Below, one piece after another: positions 50,048 to 59,473 of a stretch of 64,000 nucleotides of DNA. The translations under genes were made by a program, and so were the position numbers. The notes beneath the pieces were generated by a model. The model had not been told where the DNA came from and did no database searches. It saw only the letters and a list, made by a program, of their open reading frames with translations. Source of the stretch: Hyphomonadaceae bacterium (lineage in GTDB: Bacteria; Pseudomonadota; Alphaproteobacteria; Caulobacterales; Hyphomonadaceae); assembly GCA_016714495.1 (NCBI GenBank), contig JADKDU010000001.1, forward strand, positions 806,001 to 870,000, written 5' to 3'. The first letter of the stretch is position 1. Every line of letters begins with the position of its first letter.

Positions 50048-51664
50048 CTAACGCCGCGTATCTTCCAGCAGCATCGCGGCGCCCTTCTCTGCAATCATCA
50101 TCGTGGGCGAGTTGGTGTTGCCGCTAGTGATGTTGGGCATCACCGACGCATCAATGACATGCAAGCCCTCGATCCCGATCACGCGCAGGCGCTCGTCCAC
50201 CACCGCGTTCGTGTCGGTCGCTATACCCATCTTGGCCGTGCCGACCGGGTGAAAGATCGTGGTTCCGATATCGCCCGCCGCGCGGGTCAGCTCGGCATCC
50301 GTCTTCAGGTCCGTGCCCGGCGTGAACTCCTCGGGCCAATAGCGCTTCAGCGCCGGCTGCTCGACAATCTTGCGCACCAGCTTGATGGATTCAACCGCCG
50401 TGATCCGGTCGCTCTCCGTCGCCAGATAGTTCGGCTGGATCGAGGGCGCGACTTCCGGGTCGGGCGATTTTGCGTGAATCGACCCGCGGCTGTCAGGCCG
50501 CAAATTGCAGACGCTGATCGTAATCGCCGGAAACGGATGCAGCGCCTCGCCGAATTTCGGCAGCGACAAAGGCTGAACGTGGAACTGCACGTTGGGCGTT
50601 GCGTGCCGTTCATTTGTCTTGGCAAAAGCGCCCATCTGCGAGGGCGCCATCGTCATCGGTCCGCGTCGGCGCAGCGCATAGTCCGCCGCCATGGCCGGCC
50701 GGCGCAGCCAGTTGGCGTATTGCTCATTCAGCGTCGGCACGCCGCGCACCTTGTAGATCGGGCGCAGCTGCAGGTGATCCTGCAGGTTCTCGCCCACGCC
50801 CGGCAGGTCATGCACCACCGGCAGCCCCAGCGCCTTCAAGCGCTCCGCCTGTCCGATTCCTGACATCTCCAGCACCTTCGGCGTCTGCACCGCGCCGGCC
50901 GCAAGGATGATGTTCGCGCCACGTGAGACATTATGCTCGACATCGTGCTTCGTCTCACGGAACCAGGCAACGCCAACCGCTCGGTTGTTATGCATCACCA
51001 CATTCTCGACGAACGCGCCCGTCACCAATTTCAGGTTCGGCCGCGTCTTCAGGATCGGCTTCAGGAATCCCCGCGCCGACGACCAGCGCACGCCGCTCTT
51101 CTGGTTGACCTGGAAATAGCCAACGCCGGTGTTGTCGCCCGTATTGAAATCCGCGACATGCGGGATGCCTGCCGCATCCGCCGCTTCCGCAAACGCGTCC
51201 AGCACCTGCCAGCGCATGCGCGGATGCTCCACACGCCATTCGCCGCCCTGGCCGTGATGCTCGCCGCCGGTCATGTGATCCTGATGCTTCAGGAAGAATG
51301 GCCGCACATCGTCCCAACCCCAACCCGTCAGGCCCTGCTGGCGCCAGTTGTCGTAATCCGCGCGCTGTCCGCGCATGTAGATCATCGCATTGATGGCGGA
51401 TGATCCGCCGATGACCTTGCCCCTTGGATAGTTCAGCACTCGGCCGTTCAGCCCCGGCACGGGGTCTGTCTGGAACATCCAGTCGGCGCGCGGATTGCCG
51501 ATCGCGAACAGGTAGCCCACCGGAATGTGGAACCAGATCCAGTCATCCTTGCCGCCCGCCTCGAGCAGCAGCACCCGGTTCTTCGGGTCAGCCGATAGCC
51601 GGTTGGCCAGCACGCAGCCCGCCGATCCGGCGCCGACAATGATGTAATCGAAGCTTTCGCTCAT
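50048..51664 (-). CDS. GMC oxidoreductase (choline/alcohol dehydrogenase-like)
   Basis: About 538 residues of an FAD-dependent GMC enzyme. The FAD motif is YIIVGAGSAGCVLANRL, and the second signature RGKVIGGSSAINAMIYMRG is intact. GAVQTPKVLEMSGIGQ is the third, and the catalytic His/Asn region near the end is FHPVGTAKMG and NPTMMIAEKGA-like SPTMMIAEKGA. BetA and long-chain alcohol dehydrogenases share this layout, so the exact alcohol is unknown. ATG 51664 starts at the FAD domain; a longer start has no support. Confidence 0.92.
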   Translation of the reverse strand: MSESFDYIIVGAGSAGCVLANRLSADPKNRVLLLEAGGKDDWIWFHIPVGYLFAIGNPRADWMFQTDPVPGLNGRVLNYPRGKVIGGSSAINAMIYMRGQRADYDNWRQQGLTGWGWDDVRPFFLKHQDHMTGGEHHGQGGEWRVEHPRMRWQVLDAFAEAADAAGIPHVADFNTGDNTGVGYFQVNQKSGVRWSSARGFLKPILKTRPNLKLVTGAFVENVVMHNNRAVGVAWFRETKHDVEHNVSRGANIILAAGAVQTPKVLEMSGIGQAERLKALGLPVVHDLPGVGENLQDHLQLRPIYKVRGVPTLNEQYANWLRRPAMAADYALRRRGPMTMAPSQMGAFAKTNERHATPNVQFHVQPLSLPKFGEALHPFPAITISVCNLRPDSRGSIHAKSPDPEVAPSIQPNYLATESDRITAVESIKLVRKIVEQPALKRYWPEEFTPGTDLKTDAELTRAAGDIGTTIFHPVGTAKMGIATDTNAVVDERLRVIGIEGLHVIDASVMPNITSGNTNSPTMMIAEKGAAMLLEDTRR

Positions 51665-51789
51665 GCGCCCACAATCATCAGGCGGTGGTAAAGGATCAAG
51701 CCTCTTCGCGTCCGCGTTGACCACGCGGCATACTTGACCGGCCCTCGCAGCCTGCCATCGTGTGAAAAAGGCCCTTGGGAGGACACTCC

Positions 51790-53136
51790 ATGATGCTTAA
51801 GACTCTCCTGCTGGCCGCCAGCACGCTTGCCCTGTCCGGCTGCCTGATCTCGGTGACCGACACGGAACGGCCGCGCCCAATGGCCGCGATGCCGCTGGCT
51901 GAGCCCACCTCGCCCCCGACGGTGCATGGCCCCATCCATAACGACACGGCCCATCACACTCTCTCGCGCGATCGTCTCGCCAAATTGGACGCGGTGATGA
52001 AGCAGTACATCACCGACGGCAAACTCGGCGGCGCTGTCATCCAGATCAATCAGGGCGGCCGCGAAGTCTTCTCCGAAGCCTATGGCTGGCGCGACCGCGA
52101 AGCAGGCGCCGCCATGCAGGAAGACACGATCTTCCGCATCGCGTCGCAGACCAAGGCGCTCACCTCTGTCTCGATCATGATGCTGATGGAGGAAGGCAAG
52201 CTCGTCCTCGAAGATCCGGTTGGCAAGTTCCTGCCCGAATGGCAGAAGACCACCGTCGCCGTCGCGAAGGAAAAGGGCGGCTATGATGTCGTGCCCGCCA
52301 AACGTCCCATCACAATCCGCGACCTGCTCTCGCACACCGCCGGCATTTCCTATGGCGCTGGCCCTGCTGAAAAAGCCTGGCGCGACGCCGGCGTCTTCGG
52401 CTGGTATTTCGCGGACCAGACCGTTCCTGTCTCCGAGATCGTCGCGAAGATGGCGAAGCTGCCCATGGCCGCCCAGCCTGGCGAACAATGGGTCTACGGT
52501 TACAACACAGACATTCTTGGCGTCGTTGTCGAGAAGCTGTCAGGCAAGTCGCTCGACGTCTTCTTCAAGGAGCGTTTGATCGATCCGCTCGGCATGGTCG
52601 ACACCGCCTTCTGCCTGCCACCCGAAAAGACGAACCGCCTCGCGGTGGTTTATTCCGCGAAAGAAGGCAAGGCCGAGCGCGCGCCAAGTCCAGGCAAATG
52701 GGAAACCGGCGGCCATATCGGTCAGGGCCATTATGCCGGCGGACCGTGCAAGGCTTCCTCCGGCGGCGCCGGCCTGCTCTCTACCGCGCACGATTATTCG
52801 CGCTTCCTCGACATGCTCCGTCAGGGCGGCGCGTTCGAGGGTAAGCGCTACATCTCGCGCAACAGTGTCGAGCTGATGTCGCATGACACGCTTGTCTCGG
52901 CGCCCTACCAGGCCGGACAGGGCTTCGGCCTTGGCTTCCGTATCACGAAGGACCCAAGCCTGATGGGCAATCTCGGCTCGGTCGGTGATTTTGGCTGGGG
53001 GGGCGCCTACCACTCGACCTACTGGGTCGACCCTAAGGAAGATCTGACGGTCGCCTACATGACGCAGCTTATCCCCGCCGGCGGTCTCGAAGAGCAAGCC
53101 AAGATCCGGGCGCTGATCTATTCGGCGCTGGAATAG
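51790..53136 (+). CDS. Serine hydrolase, class C beta-lactamase-like esterase (lipoprotein)
   Basis: About 448 residues with a lipobox LSGC in the signal (start ATG 51790 behind GGAGG). The catalytic motif SQTKAL (SxxK) follows IFRIA, the tyrosine region is WVYGYNTDILG and DLLSHTAGISYG is present. The third motif is near HSTYWV. It is exported and membrane anchored. Members are esterases or lactonases as often as beta-lactamases. Its stop abuts that of the convergent lipoprotein gene with no gap. Confidence 0.88.
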   Translation: MMLKTLLLAASTLALSGCLISVTDTERPRPMAAMPLAEPTSPPTVHGPIHNDTAHHTLSRDRLAKLDAVMKQYITDGKLGGAVIQINQGGREVFSEAYGWRDREAGAAMQEDTIFRIASQTKALTSVSIMMLMEEGKLVLEDPVGKFLPEWQKTTVAVAKEKGGYDVVPAKRPITIRDLLSHTAGISYGAGPAEKAWRDAGVFGWYFADQTVPVSEIVAKMAKLPMAAQPGEQWVYGYNTDILGVVVEKLSGKSLDVFFKERLIDPLGMVDTAFCLPPEKTNRLAVVYSAKEGKAERAPSPGKWETGGHIGQGHYAGGPCKASSGGAGLLSTAHDYSRFLDMLRQGGAFEGKRYISRNSVELMSHDTLVSAPYQAGQGFGLGFRITKDPSLMGNLGSVGDFGWGGAYHSTYWVDPKEDLTVAYMTQLIPAGGLEEQAKIRALIYSALE

Positions 53137-53721
53137 CTAGCGCGGCATCGCGTACTTGAAAACGCCGCACATAAGCGGCGGGCTTTCCGGCGGCCAGACA
53201 TCGCTCTTGAACGCGGCCAGCGCGATCAGATCCTCCTCGCCGGATTTGACGCCCGCCGCCATGGCGATGAAGCCCGTCGGCTCGGAGCCGCAGAAGCCGC
53301 CTTTTGTAGCTTCTTTCGGCACGCTTTCCGTCACGACCTTGTGGATGTCGACCGTGACAGCCGTGGGCGGCGGATTGTCGCCAAAGAACACTTCAGCTTC
53401 GAACAGCCTGCCCCAGTCGATGCCTGACGCCAGCGCTGCGGCGCCCGGGATCAGGTCCGTCTCCATGACCACGCCCGTCGCCGTCTCCAGCTTCATCGAT
53501 GGCGGCGCATTGGGATCGGTCATGGGCATGACGCTCAGCGAGATGTCGCCGGTGACGCCCATGTCCGACTTCACGGGAAAGATGGTCGCCCGCGTCGCCG
53601 GCATTGATTCGGCCGCAGCAGATTGCGCGGCGTGTGCCTTTTGTTCAGGCGCAACTGCCGGCGCCGGTTGGCAAGCGGCCACTGCCGCGAGAACGATGAA
53701 ACCTGCGATGCGCATGTTCAT
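53137..53721 (-). CDS. Hypothetical lipoprotein, paralogue of the next gene
   Basis: About 194 residues from ATG 53721 with a lipobox near AAC at the end of its signal. It has cysteines near the C-terminus (FCGSEPTGF and LMCGVFKYA). The C-terminal pattern (a hydrophobic strand, WPPESPP, CGVFKY) matches the adjacent upstream protein. Its ATG overlaps the stop of that gene (ATGA), so they are translationally coupled. Unknown function. Confidence 0.7.
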   Translation of the reverse strand: MNMRIAGFIVLAAVAACQPAPAVAPEQKAHAAQSAAAESMPATRATIFPVKSDMGVTGDISLSVMPMTDPNAPPSMKLETATGVVMETDLIPGAAALASGIDWGRLFEAEVFFGDNPPPTAVTVDIHKVVTESVPKEATKGGFCGSEPTGFIAMAAGVKSGEEDLIALAAFKSDVWPPESPPLMCGVFKYAMPR

Positions 53722-54323
53722 TTCACCGCCGAGTAGCTGAACGTCCCGCACAGGGCCGTATCGGGTTTTTCCGGAGGCCAGCCATTGCCGGTGAACACCG
53801 CAATCGTGATCACCTCGCCCTGCGCGTCCGTGTGGGGATAGACGCCGAAGATAAACGGCCTTTCGCACAGCCCGCCATTCGGCGCGTTCGCGGGAATCGT
53901 CTCGCCTTCCACCGTGTACATCTCGATCATCGACGGATCGATCGGATCCGGCGCGGACGGGAAGACGCCTTTCCAGTCATAGACGGGATCGCCCATTCCC
54001 GCCCCGCCGGGCGCCATGACCGTCTCATAGCGAATGCCGTTCTCGAATGCGAAGGTCGCGCCCGAAGGCAGGTTGATCGACTGTTGCGGCGTCGGCGTCA
54101 CGGTCAGCTTGCCGGGCGTGAACGACATCGCCGTTTTCGACATCGCTTCGTATGTTTTCGGCGGACCTACTGGCGCCGGCTCGAATGCGATGTCCGGATC
54201 GTCCTGTCCCAGCTCCTCCAGCGTCGCCTGCGCCGCCGCGGATTCCTGGGCTGGCTTCGTCTCCGGCTGGCAGGCCGCCACCGCAAACAGCGACGCCGCA
54301 GCGAGAATCAGGATGCGCATCAA
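53718..54323 (-). CDS. Hypothetical lipoprotein
   Basis: A 201-residue lipoprotein with lipobox VAAC and an acidic linker. The C-terminal part (LCERPFIFGVYPH, ITIAVFTGNGWPPEKP, ALCGTFSY) parallels the downstream protein, so the two are tandem paralogues. No known family recognised. Co-transcribed with its paralogue and possibly with the alkaline phosphatase gene 39 bases upstream. Confidence 0.7.
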   Translation of the reverse strand: MMRILILAAASLFAVAACQPETKPAQESAAAQATLEELGQDDPDIAFEPAPVGPPKTYEAMSKTAMSFTPGKLTVTPTPQQSINLPSGATFAFENGIRYETVMAPGGAGMGDPVYDWKGVFPSAPDPIDPSMIEMYTVEGETIPANAPNGGLCERPFIFGVYPHTDAQGEVITIAVFTGNGWPPEKPDTALCGTFSYSAVK

Positions 54324-54362
54324 GTCCCTCCAAGGATCAGGAGATCCTTAGCGCGCAGCCCG

Positions 54363-55895
54363 TTACTTCACCAGACCGAGACTCCGCGCCATCACGTGGA
54401 AGATCTCATTCTCTTCCACCGTACCCGAGAACAGGTTGGCGCCCGGCCCGCCCGCGAAGATCGCCACGTCTTCCCCGCCATGCGTTTCCGAGCCCAGCGG
54501 GATCAGCGACTGCTGCAGGAAACCCAGCGCGGTCGTATCGACATTGGTGAGGTCCTTGCGGTCGCACTGATACTTGTCATCCGGCTGCTTGGTGCACACC
54601 GAGCCGGGACCGTTGGCGAAGGACAGCGTCGTATAAGGCTTGCCATCCCGCGCCGTCGTCAGCTTGCCGCCTTCCTTCACCAGACCAAGAATCGGGTTTC
54701 CACGATCCGGATAGCCCTGGATGATCAGCGTGTGGGAATGGTCGGCGGTGACGACGATCAGCGTCTCCTTCGGATCGGTCGCCGCGACAGCCGCCGCGAT
54801 CGCCTCGTCCAGTGCGGCGGCGTCGCCCAGCGCGCGCTGGGCATCGCCCGCATGCAGGCCGTGGTCCACGCGCCCGCCTTCGACCATCATCACATAGCCA
54901 TTGGGATTGCGCGACAGGCGCGTGATCGCCGCCCTCGTCATCTCCGCGATCGAGGGCTCACCCTTCCCGTCCTTCGCGCGGTCGAGTTCGTACTGCATAT
55001 GCGACGGCTCGAAGAGACCGAATATCTGCCCGTCGCTGTTCCAGTTGAAGGCGTTGAAACCGGCGCGGTCGATCACCGCCGTGCGGTTCGGCCCAGCCGC
55101 CTGCCATTCGTCGACGAGGTTGCGGCCGTCCAGGCGCACGCCCTTCTCGTTCGGATATTCCGGGTCCGTCATCGTGGCCGGCAGGAAGTTCGTCCGTCCG
55201 CCGCCGAGGATGACGTCGAAACCGTTTCCATACTTGCCCTGCCAGGCAAGGAGTTGCGAGGCGATGTCGACACAACCTGCCGCCTTGCCAGCGTCGGAAA
55301 CATCCTTGTCGCTCTCCCAGTCACGCTCAGTCGTCTCGGCATAGGTCGCTGCCGGCGTCGCGTGCGTGATACGCGCGGTGGAGATCACGCCGGTCGCCAT
55401 GCCGGCGTCTTCCGCAATCTCCCACAGGCTCGTCGTGCCACTGGTTTTCGCCGATGCGCAATCCTTGATGCTCGCAGCCTGCGTCACGCCCAGCGTGCCG
55501 TTGTACGACTTCACGCCCGTCGTCATCGCCACAGCCGTCGGCGCCGAATCCGCCACTTGGCTGTCATGCGTGTAGGTCTTCGAGAAGGCAGAGTAGGGCA
55601 GCTTTTCCATCGCGAGCTGATAGCTCTCGCCATCAAGTCCTTTCATCTGCCCCGCATAGATGCGCGCGGCCGTGATGGTGGATATGCCCATGCCGTCGCC
55701 TATGAACAGGATCACGTTCTTCGCATGCGCCGGGTTGCGCTCAGCCGCGCGCGCCGCCACCGCATTGTGGCCTTTCACATAGTAGCTGTCCTGAGACTGC
55801 ACCGGCGTCACCGCCATGTGGGAAGACTGCCAGGCTGTCGCACAGGCCGCCGCGGCAAGCGCAACAAGGGACACCGACAGCACAGTCCTGAACAT
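54363..55895 (-). CDS. phoA: Alkaline phosphatase (PhoA family)
   Basis: About 510 residues from ATG 55895 (GGGAG at 6 bases; an earlier ATG has no spacing). The signal has a lipobox-like AAC. Active-site features are NVILFIGDGMG (metal Asp), DSQVADSAPTAVAMTTG (nucleophilic Ser in DSAPT), VEGGRVDHGLHAGD and VVTADHSHT plus ETHGGEDVAIFAGG. This matches the alkaline phosphatase superfamily. It hydrolyses phosphomonoesters in the periplasm. A weak Pho-box-like sequence lies upstream. Confidence 0.93.
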   Translation of the reverse strand: MFRTVLSVSLVALAAAACATAWQSSHMAVTPVQSQDSYYVKGHNAVAARAAERNPAHAKNVILFIGDGMGISTITAARIYAGQMKGLDGESYQLAMEKLPYSAFSKTYTHDSQVADSAPTAVAMTTGVKSYNGTLGVTQAASIKDCASAKTSGTTSLWEIAEDAGMATGVISTARITHATPAATYAETTERDWESDKDVSDAGKAAGCVDIASQLLAWQGKYGNGFDVILGGGRTNFLPATMTDPEYPNEKGVRLDGRNLVDEWQAAGPNRTAVIDRAGFNAFNWNSDGQIFGLFEPSHMQYELDRAKDGKGEPSIAEMTRAAITRLSRNPNGYVMMVEGGRVDHGLHAGDAQRALGDAAALDEAIAAAVAATDPKETLIVVTADHSHTLIIQGYPDRGNPILGLVKEGGKLTTARDGKPYTTLSFANGPGSVCTKQPDDKYQCDRKDLTNVDTTALGFLQQSLIPLGSETHGGEDVAIFAGGPGANLFSGTVEENEIFHVMARSLGLVK

Positions 55896-55971
55896 GCACA
55901 TCTCCCACGCAAATCGTGAATCGCGGGAAACCTAGTCCAGTGATGCGACAGTTCCGAGTCGTTTGTTCCAG

Positions 55972-56002
55972 CAAAGGAAAAGCCCCGGACTTGCAACCGG
56001 GG
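55972..56002 (-). terminator. Terminator after the ParA-like gene
   Basis: On the minus strand CCCCGG and CCGGGG form a 6-bp stem with an 8-nt loop followed by CTTTTCCTTT, 31 bases after the ParA-like stop. It may separate that gene from phoA, which runs the same way. Confidence 0.65.
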
Positions 56003-56032
56003 TCAGGCTTGAGGGGCTTGCGGAGAAAAGCG

Positions 56033-56821
56033 TTACGCGGCTTTCGCGAACTGCTGCGACGGCGCGCGGTCGATCAACGCCAGCAGGGCGCGGACTTCCG
56101 AGCGGCCCGAAAGTTCGCTCATCGTCAACTTGCCGTCAGCCGGCGTGTCGAAAACGGTTCGGCCTTCAAGTGCGAGGGCGCGGTGAACAACGCGATCGCG
56201 CAGACGCCAGATGGCCTCGAAGCCGGCTTCCTTGGCGAGTTCCGCGACGCGTTCATTGACGATCACGCCCACCTTGGAAGGCAAGGACGAAACTCTATTC
56301 ATCACCACATGCCAGCGCTGGACCGGAAGCCCGGCGCGCTTGCGGTCGAAGCGGACGGTGTCGATCATCTCGCGATAATTGATGCGCGGCGCGGCGGCCG
56401 AGCCGAGCGGGGCGAACAGGGCGTGCATGTCGGCCGGGCTCTCGTTCATCGGCGTCAGGATCACGTCGGCCAGGAGGTGGGCTTCGTAAACGTCGGCCAG
56501 GTTGCCCGACGAGGTGTCGATGATCATCAGGTCGTAGCCGTCCATCCGGGCCATGCGCACCAGCGGCTCGAGACGGCCGGAATGCTTGGGTTGGGCGTTG
56601 GTCCGAGCCTCGCCTTCCATGTCCATAAGCATCACGTGATCGGGGCTCTGGAGCCGCGAGGCGCGCCGGAGTGTCAGAAAACTGGACAGGTTTCGCGTGT
56701 TGCGGTCGAGATCGAGGCTGGCGACCCGGAGGCCGTCCTTAACCGCCGCGACGCCTAGAAGCGAGGCAACGGTGGTTTTGCCCGTGCCGCCTTTGAAACC
56801 GCTGATCGTAACAACCTGCAT
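56033..56821 (-). CDS. ParA/MinD-like ATPase
   Basis: About 262 residues from ATG 56821, behind GGAGGG. The deviant Walker A is ISGFKGGTGKTTVAS and the switch II/Walker B region is YDLMIIDTSSG with the ParA-type Asp. Later segments PMNESPADMHALF and LRDRVVHRAL are of the ParA family. No ParB partner gene is next to it, so it may be an orphan positioning ATPase (a MipZ-, ParC- or PpfA-type role is possible). Chromosomal parA normally sits with parB, which is absent here. Confidence 0.87.
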   Translation of the reverse strand: MQVVTISGFKGGTGKTTVASLLGVAAVKDGLRVASLDLDRNTRNLSSFLTLRRASRLQSPDHVMLMDMEGEARTNAQPKHSGRLEPLVRMARMDGYDLMIIDTSSGNLADVYEAHLLADVILTPMNESPADMHALFAPLGSAAAPRINYREMIDTVRFDRKRAGLPVQRWHVVMNRVSSLPSKVGVIVNERVAELAKEAGFEAIWRLRDRVVHRALALEGRTVFDTPADGKLTMSELSGRSEVRALLALIDRAPSQQFAKAA

Positions 56822-57036
56822 GGAACCCTCCATCATGTTGCGGGAGACCGGTTTTCCGGCAACCAGGCCAGCTCGTGCCGGCCTTCCCGTGACGGGGAGG
56901 GTTCAATTCGCGTGCCAGACGAGTGGTTTTACGCCAAAACCCTAGTGCGGACGGGCCGTTCGTGGCACTTGCCCTTGCGCCCGCACCCTCCGATTATGGC
57001 GCACCGGTTCGCGGCGGGACGCCCGCCAGGAGATTA

Positions 57037-57738
57037 ATGCTTATGGCTACCATCGCGCTCGTGGACGACGACGAGAACATCGTTGAGGCGCTGACCGCGT
57101 TCTTCGAAGCCGAAGGTTATCAGGTACGGGCTTATCACGATGGCGCGTCGGCCCTGGCCGGCTTGTCCGAGACGCCGCCCGACATCGCGATACTCGACGT
57201 GAAGATGCCGAAGATGGACGGCATGGAGCTGCTGCGGAAGCTGCGCCAGACCTCCAACCTCCCGGCGATCTTCCTCACCTCGAAGGACGACGAGATCGAC
57301 GAGGTGGTCGGCTTCAACATCGGCGCGGACGATTTCATCCGTAAGCCCTGCTCCACCCGCCTGCTGGGCGAGCGCGTCAAAGCCATCCTGCGCCGTTCGC
57401 GCGGCGCGTCAGCGACACCGGAAGACGGCGACAAGAAGCCGATCGTGCGCGGCCGCCTCACGCTCGACCCGAACCGCCATGCCTGCCAGTGGGATGGCAA
57501 GGTGGTGCGCCTCACCGTCACCGAATTCCTGATCCTGCAGGCGCTGGCGACCCGCCCAGGCTATGTGAAAAGCCGCGACCAGCTGATGGACGCCGCCTAC
57601 GACGATCAGGTCTATGTCGACGACCGCACCATCGACAGCCACATCAAGCGGCTGCGCAAGAAGTTCCGCGATCTCGACGACAATTTCGATTCGATCGAGA
57701 CGCTGTACGGCGTGGGGTACCGCTATAAGGAAGCCTGA
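57037..57738 (+). CDS. chvI: Response regulator ChvI
   Basis: A 233-residue OmpR-type regulator. The acidic pocket is VDDDEN, the phosphoaspartate is Asp54 in ILDVKMPKMDG, and the signalling pair is TSKDDEID. The winged helix ends in DQVYVDDRTIDSHIKRLRKKF and YGVGYRY, the hallmark OmpR wing. Its product with ChvG controls envelope and acid response in alphaproteobacteria. ATG 57037 follows AGGAG; ATG 57043 is close. It sits just before chvG. Confidence 0.93.
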   Translation: MLMATIALVDDDENIVEALTAFFEAEGYQVRAYHDGASALAGLSETPPDIAILDVKMPKMDGMELLRKLRQTSNLPAIFLTSKDDEIDEVVGFNIGADDFIRKPCSTRLLGERVKAILRRSRGASATPEDGDKKPIVRGRLTLDPNRHACQWDGKVVRLTVTEFLILQALATRPGYVKSRDQLMDAAYDDQVYVDDRTIDSHIKRLRKKFRDLDDNFDSIETLYGVGYRYKEA

Positions 57739-57769
57739 CACACCGACGAGCCCGCTGGGCGATCCGGCG

Positions 57770-59407
57770 GTGCGCAGGCGAGAGAAGGATGCGACGGCGA
57801 AGGCAGGCCGGGCGAGAACGCCCCCAAAGCCGCGACCGCTGCTGCTGTCTCCGATCGCGAGACTTATTCTTGCATCCAACCTCGCCGGCCTCGTGATCCT
57901 GATCGCGGGCGCGCTGGTGCTGAACGAATTCCGCTCGAGCCTCGTCAACGCCCGCAAGGCTAGCCTCAGCGAGATGACGCAGCTCATCTCGTCCTTTGTC
58001 ACCGACAACGCCACGTACGACGATCCGCCCGCGCTCAACATCGTCAAGCTCAGCGACCAGCTCAAGGCGATCCCGCTTACCAGCGCGACGCGCATCCGCG
58101 TGCACGACACGCAGGGCGAACTGGTGGCCGACACCATGCTGCTAAAGGACGAGATCGAGCTCAAAGACTTGCCGCCCATCCGCGAACCCAGCGCCATCGA
58201 ACGCGCATGGCTAGACGCTGTCCGCTTCGCCAACCGCACGTTCGAGACCGTCAGCGCGACAGGACGCCAGCCCATCGCGGAGGCCCGCTCGCTTGAGGAA
58301 GAAGTGGCGATGGCCCTCGGGGGCGGCGCCGGCTTCTCCGAACGCTTCGGCGATCAGGCCGAGCGCCTGCTCTCCGTCACCATGCCGATCACCAAGGTCG
58401 CCCGCGTCGTGGGCGCGATCACTGTCGAGACCAGCGACGTGACGCAGATCATCGCGGATGAGCGCGCCGCCCTGATCCCGCTGATCTTCGTGGCGATCCT
58501 CGTCTCGATCATCACTGCGACCCTGCTCACCCTCGGCATCGCACGTCCGCTGCGCAACCTCGCCCGCGCTTCTGACAAAGTCCGCACCGGCGCGACCGAA
58601 CGCCTCGACCTTGGCAAGCTGCACAACCGCAGCGACGAGATTGGCGACCTTGCGCGCGCCATGGAAGCGATGACCGAGGCCCTTTATGTCCGTATTCAGG
58701 AGAATGAACGCTTCGCGGCCGACGTGGCGCACGAGCTCAAGAATCCTTTGACCTCGATCCGCTCCGCCGTGGAAACCTCGCAGGCGGTGCAGGACCCCGC
58801 CGTGCGTGAGCGCATGCGCGATGTCATTGCCCGCGACGTCGTGCGCCTCGACCGCCTGATCTCCGACATCTCGAACCTCTCGCGCCTCGAAGGCGAGATC
58901 GTGCGCGAGAAGCTAGTGCGCGTGGACATGGCGCGCCTGCTCGAAGACATCGTCTCGATCTACCGCGACACGCAAAAGGAAACCGACGCGCGTGTGACGC
59001 TGGTTTCGACGCCGGGTGACTATGTCGTAATGGGCCGCGACGGCCCGCTGGCGCAGGTGATCCGGAACCTGATCGAAAACGCCCGCTCCTTCTCCCCGCC
59101 CGGCGGACTGGTAACAGTCACGTTGTCACGCCTCAACTCCCCGCGAGGTCAGGCAATTCGCGTGACGGTGGAAGATGAAGGCCCTGGCATTCCAGAGGAC
59201 AAGCTGGAAAAGATCTTCCAGCGCTTCTACACCGACCGCCCGAAAGGCGCGAAGTTCGGAAATAATTCAGGTTTGGGGCTTTCTATCGTGCGCCAGATCA
59301 CCGAAACGCACCGAGGCGCCGTGTGGGCGGAAAACCGCATGACTGACGGCAAAATCACTGGCGCTCGCTTCGTCGTCGACCTGCCTGCGGCGCTGCTCGA
59401 CATCTAA
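57770..59407 (+). CDS. chvG: Sensor histidine kinase ChvG
   Basis: About 545 residues from GTG 57770, the only plausible start after chvI. It has a basic cytoplasmic N-terminus, membrane segments at about 35-55 and 240-265, a periplasmic sensor between them, and a HAMP linker. The HisKA box FAADVAHELKNPLTSI has the phospho-His at about residue 321. The ATPase domain has NLIENARSFSPPGG, VTVEDEGPGI and a GLGLSIV G2 box. It phosphorylates ChvI. It is 31 bases after chvI and 66 before the EIIA gene; the usual hprK is not there. Confidence 0.94.
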   Translation: MRRREKDATAKAGRARTPPKPRPLLLSPIARLILASNLAGLVILIAGALVLNEFRSSLVNARKASLSEMTQLISSFVTDNATYDDPPALNIVKLSDQLKAIPLTSATRIRVHDTQGELVADTMLLKDEIELKDLPPIREPSAIERAWLDAVRFANRTFETVSATGRQPIAEARSLEEEVAMALGGGAGFSERFGDQAERLLSVTMPITKVARVVGAITVETSDVTQIIADERAALIPLIFVAILVSIITATLLTLGIARPLRNLARASDKVRTGATERLDLGKLHNRSDEIGDLARAMEAMTEALYVRIQENERFAADVAHELKNPLTSIRSAVETSQAVQDPAVRERMRDVIARDVVRLDRLISDISNLSRLEGEIVREKLVRVDMARLLEDIVSIYRDTQKETDARVTLVSTPGDYVVMGRDGPLAQVIRNLIENARSFSPPGGLVTVTLSRLNSPRGQAIRVTVEDEGPGIPEDKLEKIFQRFYTDRPKGAKFGNNSGLGLSIVRQITETHRGAVWAENRMTDGKITGARFVVDLPAALLDI

Positions 59408-59473
59408 ACGCTATTGACCCCGAAACAAACGAGCCCTCACCATGGCATGCTGGAAAAAGCGGGAGTATTTCCA

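Noticed and set aside
53832..55919. 695-codon open frame antisense to phoA and the lipoprotein gene
   Set aside because: The frame is open because of codon bias on the opposite strand; it is arginine-rich and motif-free.
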